Source of the DNA: Streptomyces sp. yr375
GTDB taxonomy: Bacteria > Actinomycetota > Actinomycetes > Streptomycetales > Streptomycetaceae
Direction: 5' to 3'
Length of the DNA: 64,000 bases
Assembly (NCBI RefSeq): GCF_900110755.1
Contig: NZ_FOFF01000002.1
Coordinates: 186,001-250,000, forward strand
Translations under genes and position numbers: made by a program
The notes under the pieces: generated by a model
What the model was told of the DNA's origin: nothing
Database searches by the model: none
What the model saw: only the letters and a program-made list of their open reading frames with translations
Shown here: one piece after another, positions 46,041-55,391 of the stretch
Layout of the letters: every line of letters begins with the position of its first letter
Position numbering within the stretch: position 1 is the first letter of the stretch

Positions 46041-47264
46041 TCAGGCCCGGCCGTGCGCCTCCTGGGAGCGTCGCGACAGCGAGTCGATGACCACCGCGGC
46101 GAACAGCACCCCGCCCGTGATCACGAACTGGACGGCCGGGGGCGTGTCGGTGATCGCCATGCCGGACGCGATCGACTGGATGACCAGCATGCCCAGCACC
46201 GCCGACCAGGTCGTACCGCGTCCGCCGAACAGACTGGTGCCGCCGATGACGGCCGCCGCGATGGCGTTCACCAGCAGCACCCCGGAGCCCGAGCTCTGGC
46301 TCACCGAGGTGATGCGCGAGGCCAGGAACAGGCCGCCGATCGCGGCCATCGTGCCCGAGGCGGCGAGCACCGCGGTCTGCACCGCCGTCACATTGAGACT
46401 GGCGCGGCGGGCCGCCTCGACGCTGCCGCCGAGGGCGTAGACCTGCCGTCCGTAGTGGGTGCGGCGCAGCACGACGTCGAGGCCGGCCACCACCACGAGG
46501 AAGATCAGCAGGGCGAGCGGCAGGCCCTGGAACCGGTTGAGCAGGTAGGCGATGGTGAACGCGAGCACCGCGATCCCCCCGGCGCGGGCCACGACGGCAC
46601 GCAGCGAGCGGTGCGGCATGCCGACGGCCCGGCGGCGGCGCCGGTCGCGGTCGGCAACCAGGAAGACCGCGCCCGCGGCGAGCGCCGCCAGGCCGTAGGC
46701 GACGGCGTCGTCCGTGAAGTAGTAGCTGGTCAGCTTGGCGACGAGGCCGTTCTCGTCGAGGTTGACGGTGCCGCTGTCCCCGAGGATCGCCAACATCAGG
46801 CCGTTCCAGGTGAGCAGCCCGGCGAGCGTGACGACGAACGCCGGCACCCGGGTCCGGCCGATGGAGTAGCCCTGGACGGTGCCCGCGACGGTGCCCGCGA
46901 GCACCGCGACGATCAGCGCGAGCCACTCGGGCACCCCGTTGTTCACGTTCAGCACGGCGAAGACGGCCGCCGCCAGACCGCTGATCGAGCCTACGGACAG
47001 GTCGAGTTCGCCGAGCAGCAGCACGAAGACGATGCCGACCGCGATCAGCCCGGTGCCCACGATGTCCACGCTGAGGTTGGACAGGTTGCGGGGCGAGAGG
47101 AAGTTCTCGTTGAGGGACTGGAAGGTGATCCAGACGACGGCCAGGACCAGCACGACGGGCAGCGACCCCAGTTCACCGGCGCGGAGCTTGCGCCGGACGA
47201 CCGCGACCCCGTCCTGCGCGGCCCGTACGGCGGCCGGTACGGCGGCCCGCAGCCGGGTCACCAC
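46041..47264 (-). CDS. sugar ABC transporter permease (XylH-like)
   Basis: The ~407-residue protein has about ten to twelve hydrophobic helices with the branched-chain/ribose permease pattern: FLSPRNLSNLSVDIVGTGLIAVGIVFVLLLGELDLSVGS (typical GExDLSVGS), IGRTRVPAFVVTLAGLLTWNG, RRTHYGRQVYALGGSVEAARRASLNV and NAIAAAVIGGTSLFGGRGTTW, the ATPase-contact EAA-like loop. XylH-type D-xylose permeases have this arrangement. The GTG start overlaps the ATPase stop. It forms a transporter with the two genes upstream. Confidence 0.9.
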   Translation of the reverse strand: MVTRLRAAVPAAVRAAQDGVAVVRRKLRAGELGSLPVVLVLAVVWITFQSLNENFLSPRNLSNLSVDIVGTGLIAVGIVFVLLLGELDLSVGSISGLAAAVFAVLNVNNGVPEWLALIVAVLAGTVAGTVQGYSIGRTRVPAFVVTLAGLLTWNGLMLAILGDSGTVNLDENGLVAKLTSYYFTDDAVAYGLAALAAGAVFLVADRDRRRRRAVGMPHRSLRAVVARAGGIAVLAFTIAYLLNRFQGLPLALLIFLVVVAGLDVVLRRTHYGRQVYALGGSVEAARRASLNVTAVQTAVLAASGTMAAIGGLFLASRITSVSQSSGSGVLLVNAIAAAVIGGTSLFGGRGTTWSAVLGMLVIQSIASGMAITDTPPAVQFVITGGVLFAAVVIDSLSRRSQEAHGRA

Positions 47265-48031
47265 CCCGTCTCCCGGCCGGCGGGCCGGCGGGGCACGTTC
47301 TGGGTGGCGCCGGTGATGGACGAGATGATCTGCTCCTGCGAGGCGGTGTTGACGTCGAAGAAGCCGTTGTTGCGGCCCAGGCGCAGCACCGCGGCGCGGT
47401 CCGCGAGGGCCTTCACGTCGCCCATGTTGTGGCTGATGAGCAGCACGCCGAGCCCGCGGTCGCGCAACTCGTCGATCAGGTCCAGGATCTCGCCGGTCTG
47501 CTCGATGCCCAGCGCCGCCGTCGGTTCGTCCAGCAGGAGGATGCGCGGGTCGCCGAGGAGCGAGCGGGCGATGGCCACCGTCTGCCGCTGGCCGCTGGAC
47601 AGGGAGACCACGGGGCCGCGCAGCTCGGGCAGCCGCCTGGTCAGGCGCTCCAGCAGCGCCCTGGTGCGGCGCTCCATCTCCACCTCGTCGAGAAAGCCCG
47701 ACTTGCGGATCTCCCGGCCGAGGAACAGGTTCCCGACGACGTCGAGGTTCCCGCACAGCGCGAGATCCTGGTAGACGGTGGCGATGCCCAGGTCCCGGGC
47801 GTCGTGCGGGCGTCTGATCTGGACCGGCCGGCCCTGCCACTCGATGACGCCCTTCTCGGCGGGCGTCACCCCCGAGATCACCTTGACCAGCGTGGACTTG
47901 CCGGCCCCGTTGTCCCCGAGGAGGGCGACGACCTGCCCGGAGTGGATCTCCAGCTCGATGTCCGTGAGGACATCGACGACCCCGAAGCGCTTGCACACAC
48001 CGCGCAGCGCCAGCAACGGGGGATCCGGCAC
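47258..48031 (-). CDS. sugar ABC transporter ATP-binding protein (single domain)
   Basis: The 257-residue protein is one ABC domain: Walker A GDNGAGKSTLVKVI (near 40), Q-loop TVYQDLALCGNLD, signature SLSSGQRQTVAIARSLL (near 147), Walker B ILLLDEPTAALG and the switch His in LLISHN. XylG and MglA-type sugar ATPases usually have two domains; this is the single-domain form seen in many actinobacteria. The GTG start at 48031 has GAGGAG at 9 nt. It lies 20 nt after the binding-protein gene. Confidence 0.92.
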   Translation of the reverse strand: MPDPPLLALRGVCKRFGVVDVLTDIELEIHSGQVVALLGDNGAGKSTLVKVISGVTPAEKGVIEWQGRPVQIRRPHDARDLGIATVYQDLALCGNLDVVGNLFLGREIRKSGFLDEVEMERRTRALLERLTRRLPELRGPVVSLSSGQRQTVAIARSLLGDPRILLLDEPTAALGIEQTGEILDLIDELRDRGLGVLLISHNMGDVKALADRAAVLRLGRNNGFFDVNTASQEQIISSITGATQNVPRRPAGRETGW

Positions 48032-48051
48032 ACGAACCAACTCCTCGGATG

Positions 48052-49164
48052 TCAGGTCAGTCCGGCCCTCGCGCAGGCGGCACGGAGCTGGGGGACGCAG
48101 ATCTGCGCGACCGTGTGCAGGCCGTCCTTCACGACCGTGTCGCGGATGGTGCCGGCGGTCACCGGCACGGGGGTGAGCAGCACCGAGGCGACCGGCTCGC
48201 CGCCGCGCGTCGGCACCCGGCTCGTGGCCACCTTCCCCAGGCTCTGCCCACGGGCCGCGGCCACCGCCATCGCGCCACCGGCGGCCGCCTCGGGCCCGAA
48301 CGGCTTGAAGACGGTCATGTACTGCTCGCCGGCGACGATCCGCCGCAGCGCCGCGAGTTCGGCGTCCTGCCCGGTGACCGGGGGCAGCGGGGCGACCTTG
48401 TCCGCCTTCAGGGCGGCGATGCTCCCGCCGGCCAGGCCGTCGTTGGCCGCGTAGACCCCGTCGACCGCGTCGGCGCCGAGCGCCGCGAGCGCCCCGGACA
48501 TGTTCATGTGGGCGGTCTCGGCCCGCCACTGCGGGGTGTCGTACGCCTTGCCGATGCGCACCTTTCCGTCGAGCACGGACAGCGCGCCCTCCTTGAACGC
48601 CTTCGCGTTCGGGTCGTTGGGGTCGCCGTTCATCATGACGATCTGCGCGCCGGGCACCTTGTCGCCCATCGCCGTCAGCAGCGCCCGGCCCTGGAGCCGG
48701 CCGACCTCGACGCCGTCGAAGGAGACATACCCCGAGATCGGGCCCTCGGCGAGCCGGTCGTAGGCGATGACGGGGATGTCCGCCGCGTGCGCCTTGGCGA
48801 CCGCCGTGCCCAGCGACCGGGCGTCCACGGCCACCAGCACGATCGCGTCGACGCCCTTGGTGATCATCGAGTCCATCTGCTCCTGCTGGAGGGCCACGTC
48901 GCCCTTCGCGTTGGCGTGCTCGACCGCGCAGGTCGCGCACAGCTCCTTGATCCTCTTCTCCAGCAGGGGTCGGTCCTGGGCCTCCCAGCGGGCCGTGGTG
49001 GCGTCCGGCAGCAGCACCCCGATGCGCGGTCCGCCCGCCCCGCCGGAATCGCCGCCGGCGCCCGTCCCGCAGGCCGCCAGCGCGAGCGACAGCACGAGCG
49101 ACAGTGCGACCGCCGTGCAGACGGAGGTCGGGGCGGCGGCCGTGTCCCGTACGCGGGCCTTCAT
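48052..49164 (-). CDS. sugar-binding lipoprotein of the ABC transporter (XylF-like)
   Basis: The 370-residue protein has a lipoprotein signal peptide (VALSLVLSLALAACGTG, lipobox LAAC) and the type I periplasmic-binding fold of sugar-binding proteins: RIGVLLPDATTARWEAQDRPLLEKR, KGVDAIVLVAVDARSL, IPVIAYDRLAEGPISGYVSFD, VMMNGDPNDPN and GVYAANDGLAGG. The pattern is that of XylF. A paralogue with the same motifs lies at 51693-52778 on the other strand. The start is ATG with AGG about 9 nt upstream. Confidence 0.9.
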   Translation of the reverse strand: MKARVRDTAAAPTSVCTAVALSLVLSLALAACGTGAGGDSGGAGGPRIGVLLPDATTARWEAQDRPLLEKRIKELCATCAVEHANAKGDVALQQEQMDSMITKGVDAIVLVAVDARSLGTAVAKAHAADIPVIAYDRLAEGPISGYVSFDGVEVGRLQGRALLTAMGDKVPGAQIVMMNGDPNDPNAKAFKEGALSVLDGKVRIGKAYDTPQWRAETAHMNMSGALAALGADAVDGVYAANDGLAGGSIAALKADKVAPLPPVTGQDAELAALRRIVAGEQYMTVFKPFGPEAAAGGAMAVAAARGQSLGKVATSRVPTRGGEPVASVLLTPVPVTAGTIRDTVVKDGLHTVAQICVPQLRAACARAGLT

Positions 49165-49296
49165 GAGTGATACCTGCCGTCGATGACCATAAGGTGGACA
49201 TGTGGTCGATATGTTCGGTTGATCCTTGTATGCGATTCTGGTGGGTGGGTGCCCCGATCTCAACCTGTCGGCACCTGCGACAGGACGGGAGGTACG

Positions 49297-51696
49297 GTGC
49301 GGACCTGCCTCGATCGGGCCCTGACCATCGCCGGAGCGACACTGGCAGCGGTCTACGCGTCCGGCCCCGGCGATCAGGAGCTCCGGTTGGTGGACACGTC
49401 CGGCGGAACCCCCGGATCGGCGCCGCCGGAGTACCTGCCGCTGTCCGGCGACTCACCCGCCGCCCGCGCCCTGCGCACCGACCGCCCCCTCTGGCTCACC
49501 GCCGGCACCCCGCTCGGCGCACTGCCGCTGGGCCCCGAGGGCGGCCGACGGGGCTGCCTGCTCGTCATGAGCGCCTCGGCGGACGGCTTCGAGACCGAGC
49601 AACGCCGCTTCCTGGAGCGCTACGCCGACGCCGTCGCCGCCCTCCTCCCGCCGGGCGCGGACCCGCCGCGCCCGGCGCCGCTGCTCGCGCCCGCCCTGCG
49701 CAGCCTGCGCATCGGCTTCTTCGTCCTCCTCCCGGACACCGGCCTGATCGAGGCCGACGACACGCTGCTCGACCTCGTCGGCATCACACCGGACGACTTC
49801 GACGGCAAGGTCGACACCCTGCTCGCCCACGCACTCCCGGAGGACATGCACGCCCTGATGTCGGTCCTGGAACCGTCCGGCCAGGCCTTTGGCCGCCGCG
49901 ACCTGGAGTTCCGGGTCCGCGGCCCCACCGGCGAGATGCGCTGGCTCAGCCTGAGCTGCCGGGTCGAGGCCGCCACCGCCGACCGGCCCGAACAGGTGCT
50001 CGGCGTGGTCACGGCGACCCCGGTGCTGCGCCGCGGCGACGACGACGTCGCCCGCATCCAGTGGCTGACCGCCGCCCTCGACGACGCCGCGACCGTCCGC
50101 GACGTCGGCCGCGTCGTCGTCTCCGCCCTGCGCGAACCGCTGGCCGCCGACCGGGTGGCTCTCGCCGCGCTCCAGGACGACCGGCTCATGGTCACCGTCC
50201 TCGACCCGCCCCGGCCCACCGCCTGGCCGGAGGTCTGGCGCACCGAGTGGCGCACCGAATGGCCCGACGCGCCGCTGCGCGCCCTGCCCACCCTCCAGGC
50301 GGCCCTGCGCGACGGGCGGATGGACCTGTGGCCCGCCGGCACCGCCCTCGAACCCGGCCTGGCCGGCATCGGCGCAGGCGGCCTCGCCGTCCTGCCGCTG
50401 CCCGCCAAGGGGCAGGTCGCCGGCGTGTGCCTGGTCGGCTGGGACCGGCCGCACGAGTTCGTCCCCGAGGAACGCTCCCTGCTCACCGCCACCGCCGCCC
50501 TCGTCGGCCAGGCCCTCAAACGCGCCCACGCCCACGACACCGAGCAGGAACTCGCCACGATGCTCCAGCGCAGCCTGCTGCCCCGGCGGCTGCCCGAACT
50601 CCCCGGCGGCACCGCCGTCGCCCGCTACCTGCCCGCCCGTCGCGGCCTCCAGGTGGGCGGCGACTGGTACGACGTCATCGCCCTCTCCGAGGACCGGGTG
50701 GCGCTCGTCATCGGCGACGTCCAGGGACACAGCGCCGGAGCCGCGACGATCATGGGCCAGATGCGTACGGCGGTCCGGGCCTACGCCATGGAGGGCCACC
50801 CGCCCGACGTGGTCGTCTCGCACGCCAACCGGCTCCTCGTCGCCATGGAGACCGACCTGTTCGCCACCTGCTGCTACGCCGAACTGGACATGGAGGAGGG
50901 CAACACCCTCTTCGTCCGGGCCGGCCATCTCGCCCCCCTGCTGCGCCACCCCGACGGATCCACCGAGGAGGTCGAGGTCGCCGGCGGGCCCCCGCTCGGC
51001 ATCCTCGCCGAGGCCGACTTCCCCATGACGGCCATCGCTCTGACCCCCGGCGCGGTCCTCGCCCTCGTCACCGACGGCCTCGTCGAGGCCGCCGACCTGC
51101 CCCTGGACGAGGGCATGCGCCGCACCCGTGCCGCCCTCGCCGCCGCCGACCCCGCGGACCCCGGCACGATGGCCGACGCCCTCCTCGGCGACCTCGGCCG
51201 CCGCGAGGACGACGTCGCGCTGCTGCTCCTGCGCTACGACGGCATGAAGACCCGCCCCATCCGGGCCGGCTGGATGGTGTGGCGGCTGCCCGACGCCGTC
51301 ATGCACGCCCGCCGCTTCACCGCGCGCACCCTGCGCCGCTGGCAGGTCCAGGAGGCGGCCGACGCGGTGCTGCTGGTCGTCTCCGAACTCGTCACCAACG
51401 CCCTGGTGCACACCCAGGGCCCGGTCCGCCTCGACCTCGTCCTGCGCGGCGACCGGGTGCGCGTCAGCGTCAGCGACTCCTCGCCGCGCGCGCCCGCCAA
51501 ACCGGTGATCGTCGACTGGGAGTCCACCGGCGGCCGGGGCCTGCTCCTGGTCGAGGCGATGTCGGAGACCTTCGGCTCGGTCCCGGTGGCCGGCGGCAAA
51601 CAGGTCTGGAGCGAGATCACCGTACCGGGCGGGGTCGCCGTACCGAACGGGGTCGCCGCACCGAACGGGATCGCCCTACCTGGGGGAGCGCCATGA
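49297..51696 (+). CDS. GAF-PAS-GAF-PP2C phosphatase with C-terminal HATPase domain
   Basis: The 799-residue cytoplasmic protein starts with a GAF-like region (~1-110), a PAS-like domain (~130-235), another GAF region (~250-410) with a DRVALAALQDDRLMV core, then an SpoIIE-type PP2C domain (GTAVARYLPARRGLQVGGDWYDVIAL ... LVIGDVQGHSAGAATIM; metal Asp residues in GGDWYDV and GDVQGH; LALVTDGLVEA), and a HATPase (LVVSELVTNALVHTQGPV ... SGGRGLLLVEAMS-like). Such proteins regulate anti-anti-sigma factors by dephosphorylating them, so they link signals to sigma-factor release. GGGAGG lies 4 nt before the GTG. It is divergent from the ABC transporter and overlaps the next binding-protein gene. Confidence 0.9.
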   Translation: MRTCLDRALTIAGATLAAVYASGPGDQELRLVDTSGGTPGSAPPEYLPLSGDSPAARALRTDRPLWLTAGTPLGALPLGPEGGRRGCLLVMSASADGFETEQRRFLERYADAVAALLPPGADPPRPAPLLAPALRSLRIGFFVLLPDTGLIEADDTLLDLVGITPDDFDGKVDTLLAHALPEDMHALMSVLEPSGQAFGRRDLEFRVRGPTGEMRWLSLSCRVEAATADRPEQVLGVVTATPVLRRGDDDVARIQWLTAALDDAATVRDVGRVVVSALREPLAADRVALAALQDDRLMVTVLDPPRPTAWPEVWRTEWRTEWPDAPLRALPTLQAALRDGRMDLWPAGTALEPGLAGIGAGGLAVLPLPAKGQVAGVCLVGWDRPHEFVPEERSLLTATAALVGQALKRAHAHDTEQELATMLQRSLLPRRLPELPGGTAVARYLPARRGLQVGGDWYDVIALSEDRVALVIGDVQGHSAGAATIMGQMRTAVRAYAMEGHPPDVVVSHANRLLVAMETDLFATCCYAELDMEEGNTLFVRAGHLAPLLRHPDGSTEEVEVAGGPPLGILAEADFPMTAIALTPGAVLALVTDGLVEAADLPLDEGMRRTRAALAAADPADPGTMADALLGDLGRREDDVALLLLRYDGMKTRPIRAGWMVWRLPDAVMHARRFTARTLRRWQVQEAADAVLLVVSELVTNALVHTQGPVRLDLVLRGDRVRVSVSDSSPRAPAKPVIVDWESTGGRGLLLVEAMSETFGSVPVAGGKQVWSEITVPGGVAVPNGVAAPNGIALPGGAP

Positions 51697-52778
51697 GAAC
51701 CCGACGCCGGACCGCCGCCGCCGCGCTGTGCGCCGCGGCCCTGCTGACCCTGCCCCTGGCCGCCTGCGGAGGAGACCACGAGACGGGCGGCGAGGGCTTC
51801 ACCGTCGGCCTGCTGCTGCCCAGCCGCACCGTCCCGCGCTGGGAGCACTCCGACCGGCCGCTGATCACGGCCCACGTGAAGAAGCTGTGCCCCACCTGCA
51901 CAGTCGAGTACGCCAACGCCGAGAACGACGTGACCCGCCAGCGCGGGCAGTTGATCTCCATGGTCACCAAGGGCGCCAAGGTCCTGATCCTGGACGCCGC
52001 CGACACCCGGGCCCTGCGCTCCTCCATCCAGGAGGCCCGCCGGGCAGGCGTCCCGGTGATCGCCTACGACCGCCTCGCCGAAGGCCCGATCGCCGGTTAC
52101 GTCGGCTTCGACGGCAATGAGGTGGGCCGGCTCCAGGGCGAGGCGCTCGTGAAGGCCACGGGGCAAAAGACCGGGCGTCCGACGGTCGTCATGGTCAACG
52201 GCGACCCGACCAGCGCCAACGCGGCCTGGTACCGCAAGGGCGCGCTGTCCGTTCTCACCGGCAAGGTGCGGATCGGCCGGTCCTACAACACCCTCGACTG
52301 GAGCACGCAGAACGCCCACCTCAACATGTCCGCCGCCATCGCCGCCCTGGGCCCGGACCGCATCGACGGCGTCCTCGCCGCCAACGACTCCATCGCCGCG
52401 GGCGTCGTCGCCGCCCTCAAGAGCGCAGGCGTCACCACGTTCCCGCCCGTCACCGGCCAGGACGCCGACCTCGACGCCGTACGGCGCATCGTCAAGGGCG
52501 AGCAGTACATGACGGTCTACAAGTCGTTCGCGAGGGAGACCGCCGCCGTCGCCGCCATGGCCGTCGCCGTCGGACGCGGCGAGGACCCCGGCGACAGCGC
52601 CATGACGACCATCGACAGCCCCACCACCAAGGACGTCCCGGCCGTCCTGCTCACCCCGAGCGCGGTCACGGCCCAGGACATCGACCGGAAGCTGATCAGG
52701 ACCGGCGTGTACACCGCCGGCCAGATCTGCACCCGCGACCTCCGGGCCGCCTGCGCCCGCGCCGGGCTCACCCCGTGA
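51693..52778 (+). CDS. second sugar-binding lipoprotein, paralogue of the transporter's binding protein
   Basis: The 361-residue protein has the lipobox signal LTLPLAACGGD and the same XylF-type framework as 48052-49164 (RWEHSDRPLITAHVKKLCPTCTVEYANAENDV; VPVIAYDRLAEGPIAGYVGFDGNEVGRLQGEAL; GVLAANDSIAAGVVAAL; GEQYMTV; DLRAACARAGLTP). Its ATG overlaps the PP2C stop (ATGA), and it has no permease or ATPase of its own. It could feed the divergent transporter or act as an outside sensor coupled to the PP2C protein. GGGGGAG precedes the ATG. Confidence 0.9.
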   Translation: MRTRRRTAAAALCAAALLTLPLAACGGDHETGGEGFTVGLLLPSRTVPRWEHSDRPLITAHVKKLCPTCTVEYANAENDVTRQRGQLISMVTKGAKVLILDAADTRALRSSIQEARRAGVPVIAYDRLAEGPIAGYVGFDGNEVGRLQGEALVKATGQKTGRPTVVMVNGDPTSANAAWYRKGALSVLTGKVRIGRSYNTLDWSTQNAHLNMSAAIAALGPDRIDGVLAANDSIAAGVVAALKSAGVTTFPPVTGQDADLDAVRRIVKGEQYMTVYKSFARETAAVAAMAVAVGRGEDPGDSAMTTIDSPTTKDVPAVLLTPSAVTAQDIDRKLIRTGVYTAGQICTRDLRAACARAGLTP

Positions 52779-52779
52779 G

Positions 52780-53064
52780 TCAGTGCTGGTACGGCTGCTG
52801 CTGAGGCTGCCCGTACTGCTGGCCCGCGCCCGCGCTCTGCGCGAGCAACTGGTCGGCCTGTTCCTTCGTCACCTTCTGCTCGGCGCCGCAGAACGTGCAC
52901 TGCGTCGCGTACTTCGTCGAGAACGGGAACAGCGGCACGAAGAACAGCGTGAACTTCGTGACCCGCTTCCTGAGCGTGTGCGCGGCGGGGTTGCCGCAGC
53001 TCCCGCACAGCAGCGTCAGTATCGCCAGTTGGTAGAGGTATCCCTTGGTGCCGAAGATGATCAC
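52780..53064 (-). CDS. zinc-ribbon family protein
   Basis: The 94-residue protein has two Cys pairs arranged as a zinc ribbon (LCGSCGNPAAHT ... QCTFCGAEQKV), a hydrophobic stretch (KFTLFFVPLFPFSTKY) and a Gln/Pro-rich tail. The family is common in actinobacteria and of unknown role. The GTG start (VIIFGTKGYLYQLA) follows a GGAAG. It converges closely with the second binding-protein gene (stops 1 nt apart). Confidence 0.88.
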   Translation of the reverse strand: MIIFGTKGYLYQLAILTLLCGSCGNPAAHTLRKRVTKFTLFFVPLFPFSTKYATQCTFCGAEQKVTKEQADQLLAQSAGAGQQYGQPQQQPYQH

Positions 53065-53280
53065 GCTGTGCTTCCTTACCGGGTGAGTGTCGGGTCCGCA
53101 GAGGACAGTCTGCGGCATGCCGGGTCACCCACGTGAGCGGCAGCCGGGTCCATGCCCTGGGCCACGCGGGCGAACGCCCGGCCGCGACGGCTGCGGCCAC
53201 CGCCGCGACAGCGCCATGGTCGTCTGGCCGCCCCCGGCGGCGCACCCCCGCCCTCCCCTCCCGAAGAGGTCCACAGGCCC

Positions 53281-54294
53281 ATGCCCCGACTGCCCCGACC
53301 GTCCCGACTCCCACGCCTGGCGGGCACCACCATCACCGCCGCCACCGCTCTCGCCCTCACCCTCGGCCTGCTCGCCACGGCTCCCGCCGCGGGCGACGAA
53401 CCGGCCGTCTCCGCCCCGCGCGTCGTCGCCCACTTCGACTTCGCCAAGGGCCAGACACCCGAGAACATCGCGCTCGAACCCGACGGCTCCGCCGACCTGA
53501 CGTTCGCGGGCGCCCGGCAGGTCGCCAACGTCACCCGGGAGGGCCGCACCCGGATCCTCGCCACCCTGCCCGCCGTCGCGAACCCGAGCACCCCCGTCGT
53601 CGGCGCGGCCGTCGTCCTCGGCATCGCCCGCGCCGAGGACGGCACCCTCTACGTCACCTACGCCACCGGCACCGCCAAGACCGGCATCTGGCGCATCGAC
53701 CCCGACGGCAGCGCACCCCGCCAGATCGCGAAGCTGCCGCCCAAGGGCTTCCCCAACGGCCTCGCCCTCGACGAGCGCCGGGGCGTGCTCTACGCCGCGG
53801 ACTCCGTCCTGGGCACCGTCTGGCGCGTCCCGCGCGCGGGCGGCGAGCCCACGCTCTGGGCCACCGGACCCGAACTCGAACCCGGCACCGCGCCCCCCGC
53901 CGCCGGCATCGGGGCCAACGGCCTGCGCGTCCACCACGACGCCGTGTGGGTCTCCAACACCGACGCCGCGACCCTGCTGCGCATCCCCGTCCACGAGAAC
54001 GGCTCCGCCGGAGCGATCCGGATCCGGGCCGAGGGCCTCACCGGGATCGACGACTTCGGTTTCGTCCAGCGGCACCGCGACACCGTCCTCGCCGCCCTGC
54101 TGACCGGCAACCAGATCGCCCTGGTCCGCCCCGACGGCACCCACAAGACCGTCCTCACCCGGCAGGACGGCCTGTCCAACCCCACCGCCGTCGCCGTCCG
54201 CGGCCGCACCGCCTACATCACCAGCGCCGCGTACTTCACCGCCCAGGACCCCAACCTGCTCCTCGCCAAGGTCCACCAGCGCGAGCGCGGCTAG
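53281..54294 (+). CDS. secreted beta-propeller protein (SMP-30/gluconolactonase-like)
   Basis: The 337-residue protein has a signal peptide (MPRLPRPSRLPRLAGTTITAATALALTLGLLATAPAAGDE) and repeated propeller blades: TPENIALEPDGSADLTF, GIARAEDGTLYVTYATG, FPNGLALDERRGVLYAADSVLGTVWRV, GANGLRVHHDAVWVSN, DDFGFVQRHRDTVLAAL. This resembles the SMP-30/strictosidine synthase-like repeat, with a lactonase-type or purely binding role. It may be released outside the cell. It ends before a strong hairpin. Confidence 0.85.
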   Translation: MPRLPRPSRLPRLAGTTITAATALALTLGLLATAPAAGDEPAVSAPRVVAHFDFAKGQTPENIALEPDGSADLTFAGARQVANVTREGRTRILATLPAVANPSTPVVGAAVVLGIARAEDGTLYVTYATGTAKTGIWRIDPDGSAPRQIAKLPPKGFPNGLALDERRGVLYAADSVLGTVWRVPRAGGEPTLWATGPELEPGTAPPAAGIGANGLRVHHDAVWVSNTDAATLLRIPVHENGSAGAIRIRAEGLTGIDDFGFVQRHRDTVLAALLTGNQIALVRPDGTHKTVLTRQDGLSNPTAVAVRGRTAYITSAAYFTAQDPNLLLAKVHQRERG

Positions 54295-54304
54295 CACGCA
54301 CATA

Positions 54305-54335
54305 GCCCCCGTACCCGGCGAGCGGGTACGGGGGC
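54305..54335. terminator. bidirectional hairpin between the beta-propeller and inositol genes
   Basis: GCCCCCGTACCCG (54305-54317) pairs perfectly with CGGGTACGGGGGC (54323-54335) around GCGAG. It lies just after the beta-propeller stop and before the minus-strand stop at 54361, so it can end transcription from both sides. Confidence 0.9.
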
Positions 54336-54360
54336 CACATGGGCGTACGGGAGGGTCAGA

Positions 54361-55359
54361 TCACAGCGCGGAGTGGGCGCTGTGCAGGTTCTTCGCCGCC
54401 AGGGCGAGACCCTCGGTCTGCGAGTACGCGGCGTCCTCGTGCTCGATGTTCACGGCCATGTCCGGGTCGATCTCGGCCAGGGCGCGCAGGAACTCGGTCC
54501 AGAACGGGATCTCGTTGCCGTTGCCGACGGCGACGAACTTCCACGCCGGGTTCTCGGGCCAGGAGTTGCACCAGAAGCCGTAGCCGGTGGGCACCTTGCC
54601 GGGGTCGTCGGCGGGGACACGGGTGAACGAGGTGTCCAGCACGCCGCGGATGTCGGCGCCCGGGCAGAGCGTCGCGTCCTTCGCGGCGGCGTGGAACACC
54701 AGCGGGCCCAGCCACTTGATGGACGCGATGACGTCCATGCCCTGCCACATCAGGTGCGACGGGTCCATCTCCGCGCCGACGTTCGTCAGGCCGCCCGCGT
54801 CGACGAGACGCTTCAGGGTGACCGGCGAGAACACGATGTTGTGCGGGTGCATCTCGATGGCGACCCGGACGTCGTTCTCCCGGGCCAGCGCGTCGATTTC
54901 CTTCCAGAACTCGACGGCCACGCCCCACTGGTAGTCCAGGACGTCCATGTAGACGCCGTCCCACGGGTTGACGACCCAGGACGGGTACTTGGCGTCGGGG
55001 TCGGAGCCGGGGGTGCCGGACATGGTGACCACGTGCCTGACGCCCAGCAGACCGGCGAGGCGGATGGTGCGCCGCAGGTCGTCGGCGTGCTTCGGGCCGA
55101 CGCCCGGCAGCGGGTTGAGCGGGTTGCCGTTGCAGTTGAGGCCGGTCAGCTCCATCCCGCGCTCGGCGAACGTCGCCAGGTACTCCTCGCGGGCCTTGGC
55201 CGACGACAGCAGCAGGTCGACCGGGCAGTGCGGGGAGGGGATGAAGCCGCCCGTGTTGACCTCCACCGAGGTCAGACCGTTCGCCTTGAGGATGTCGAGC
55301 GCCTCGGTGAGGGGACGGTCGTGCAGACAGGCGGTGTACGCGCCGAGCTTGAGGGCCAT
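54361..55359 (-). CDS. TIM-barrel sugar isomerase/epimerase (xylose-isomerase-like)
   Basis: The 332-residue protein has the AP-endonuclease-2/xylose-isomerase fold: KLGAYTACLHDRPLTEAL at the start, then metal-site segments with Glu, Asp and His, including VAIEMHPHNIVF (Glu, His), AEMDPSHLMWQGMD (Asp, His), HAAAKDAT (His) and IEHEDAAYSQ (Glu). Proteins of this kind are often encoded with Gfo/Idh dehydrogenases and act on cyclic polyols or keto-sugars. It is the last gene of the inositol run; AGGAG lies 7 nt before the ATG. Its exact substrate is unknown. Confidence 0.88.
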   Translation of the reverse strand: MALKLGAYTACLHDRPLTEALDILKANGLTSVEVNTGGFIPSPHCPVDLLLSSAKAREEYLATFAERGMELTGLNCNGNPLNPLPGVGPKHADDLRRTIRLAGLLGVRHVVTMSGTPGSDPDAKYPSWVVNPWDGVYMDVLDYQWGVAVEFWKEIDALARENDVRVAIEMHPHNIVFSPVTLKRLVDAGGLTNVGAEMDPSHLMWQGMDVIASIKWLGPLVFHAAAKDATLCPGADIRGVLDTSFTRVPADDPGKVPTGYGFWCNSWPENPAWKFVAVGNGNEIPFWTEFLRALAEIDPDMAVNIEHEDAAYSQTEGLALAAKNLHSAHSAL

Positions 55360-55391
55360 GTGGATGCTCCTAGGATGCGTGCGGGACGACG

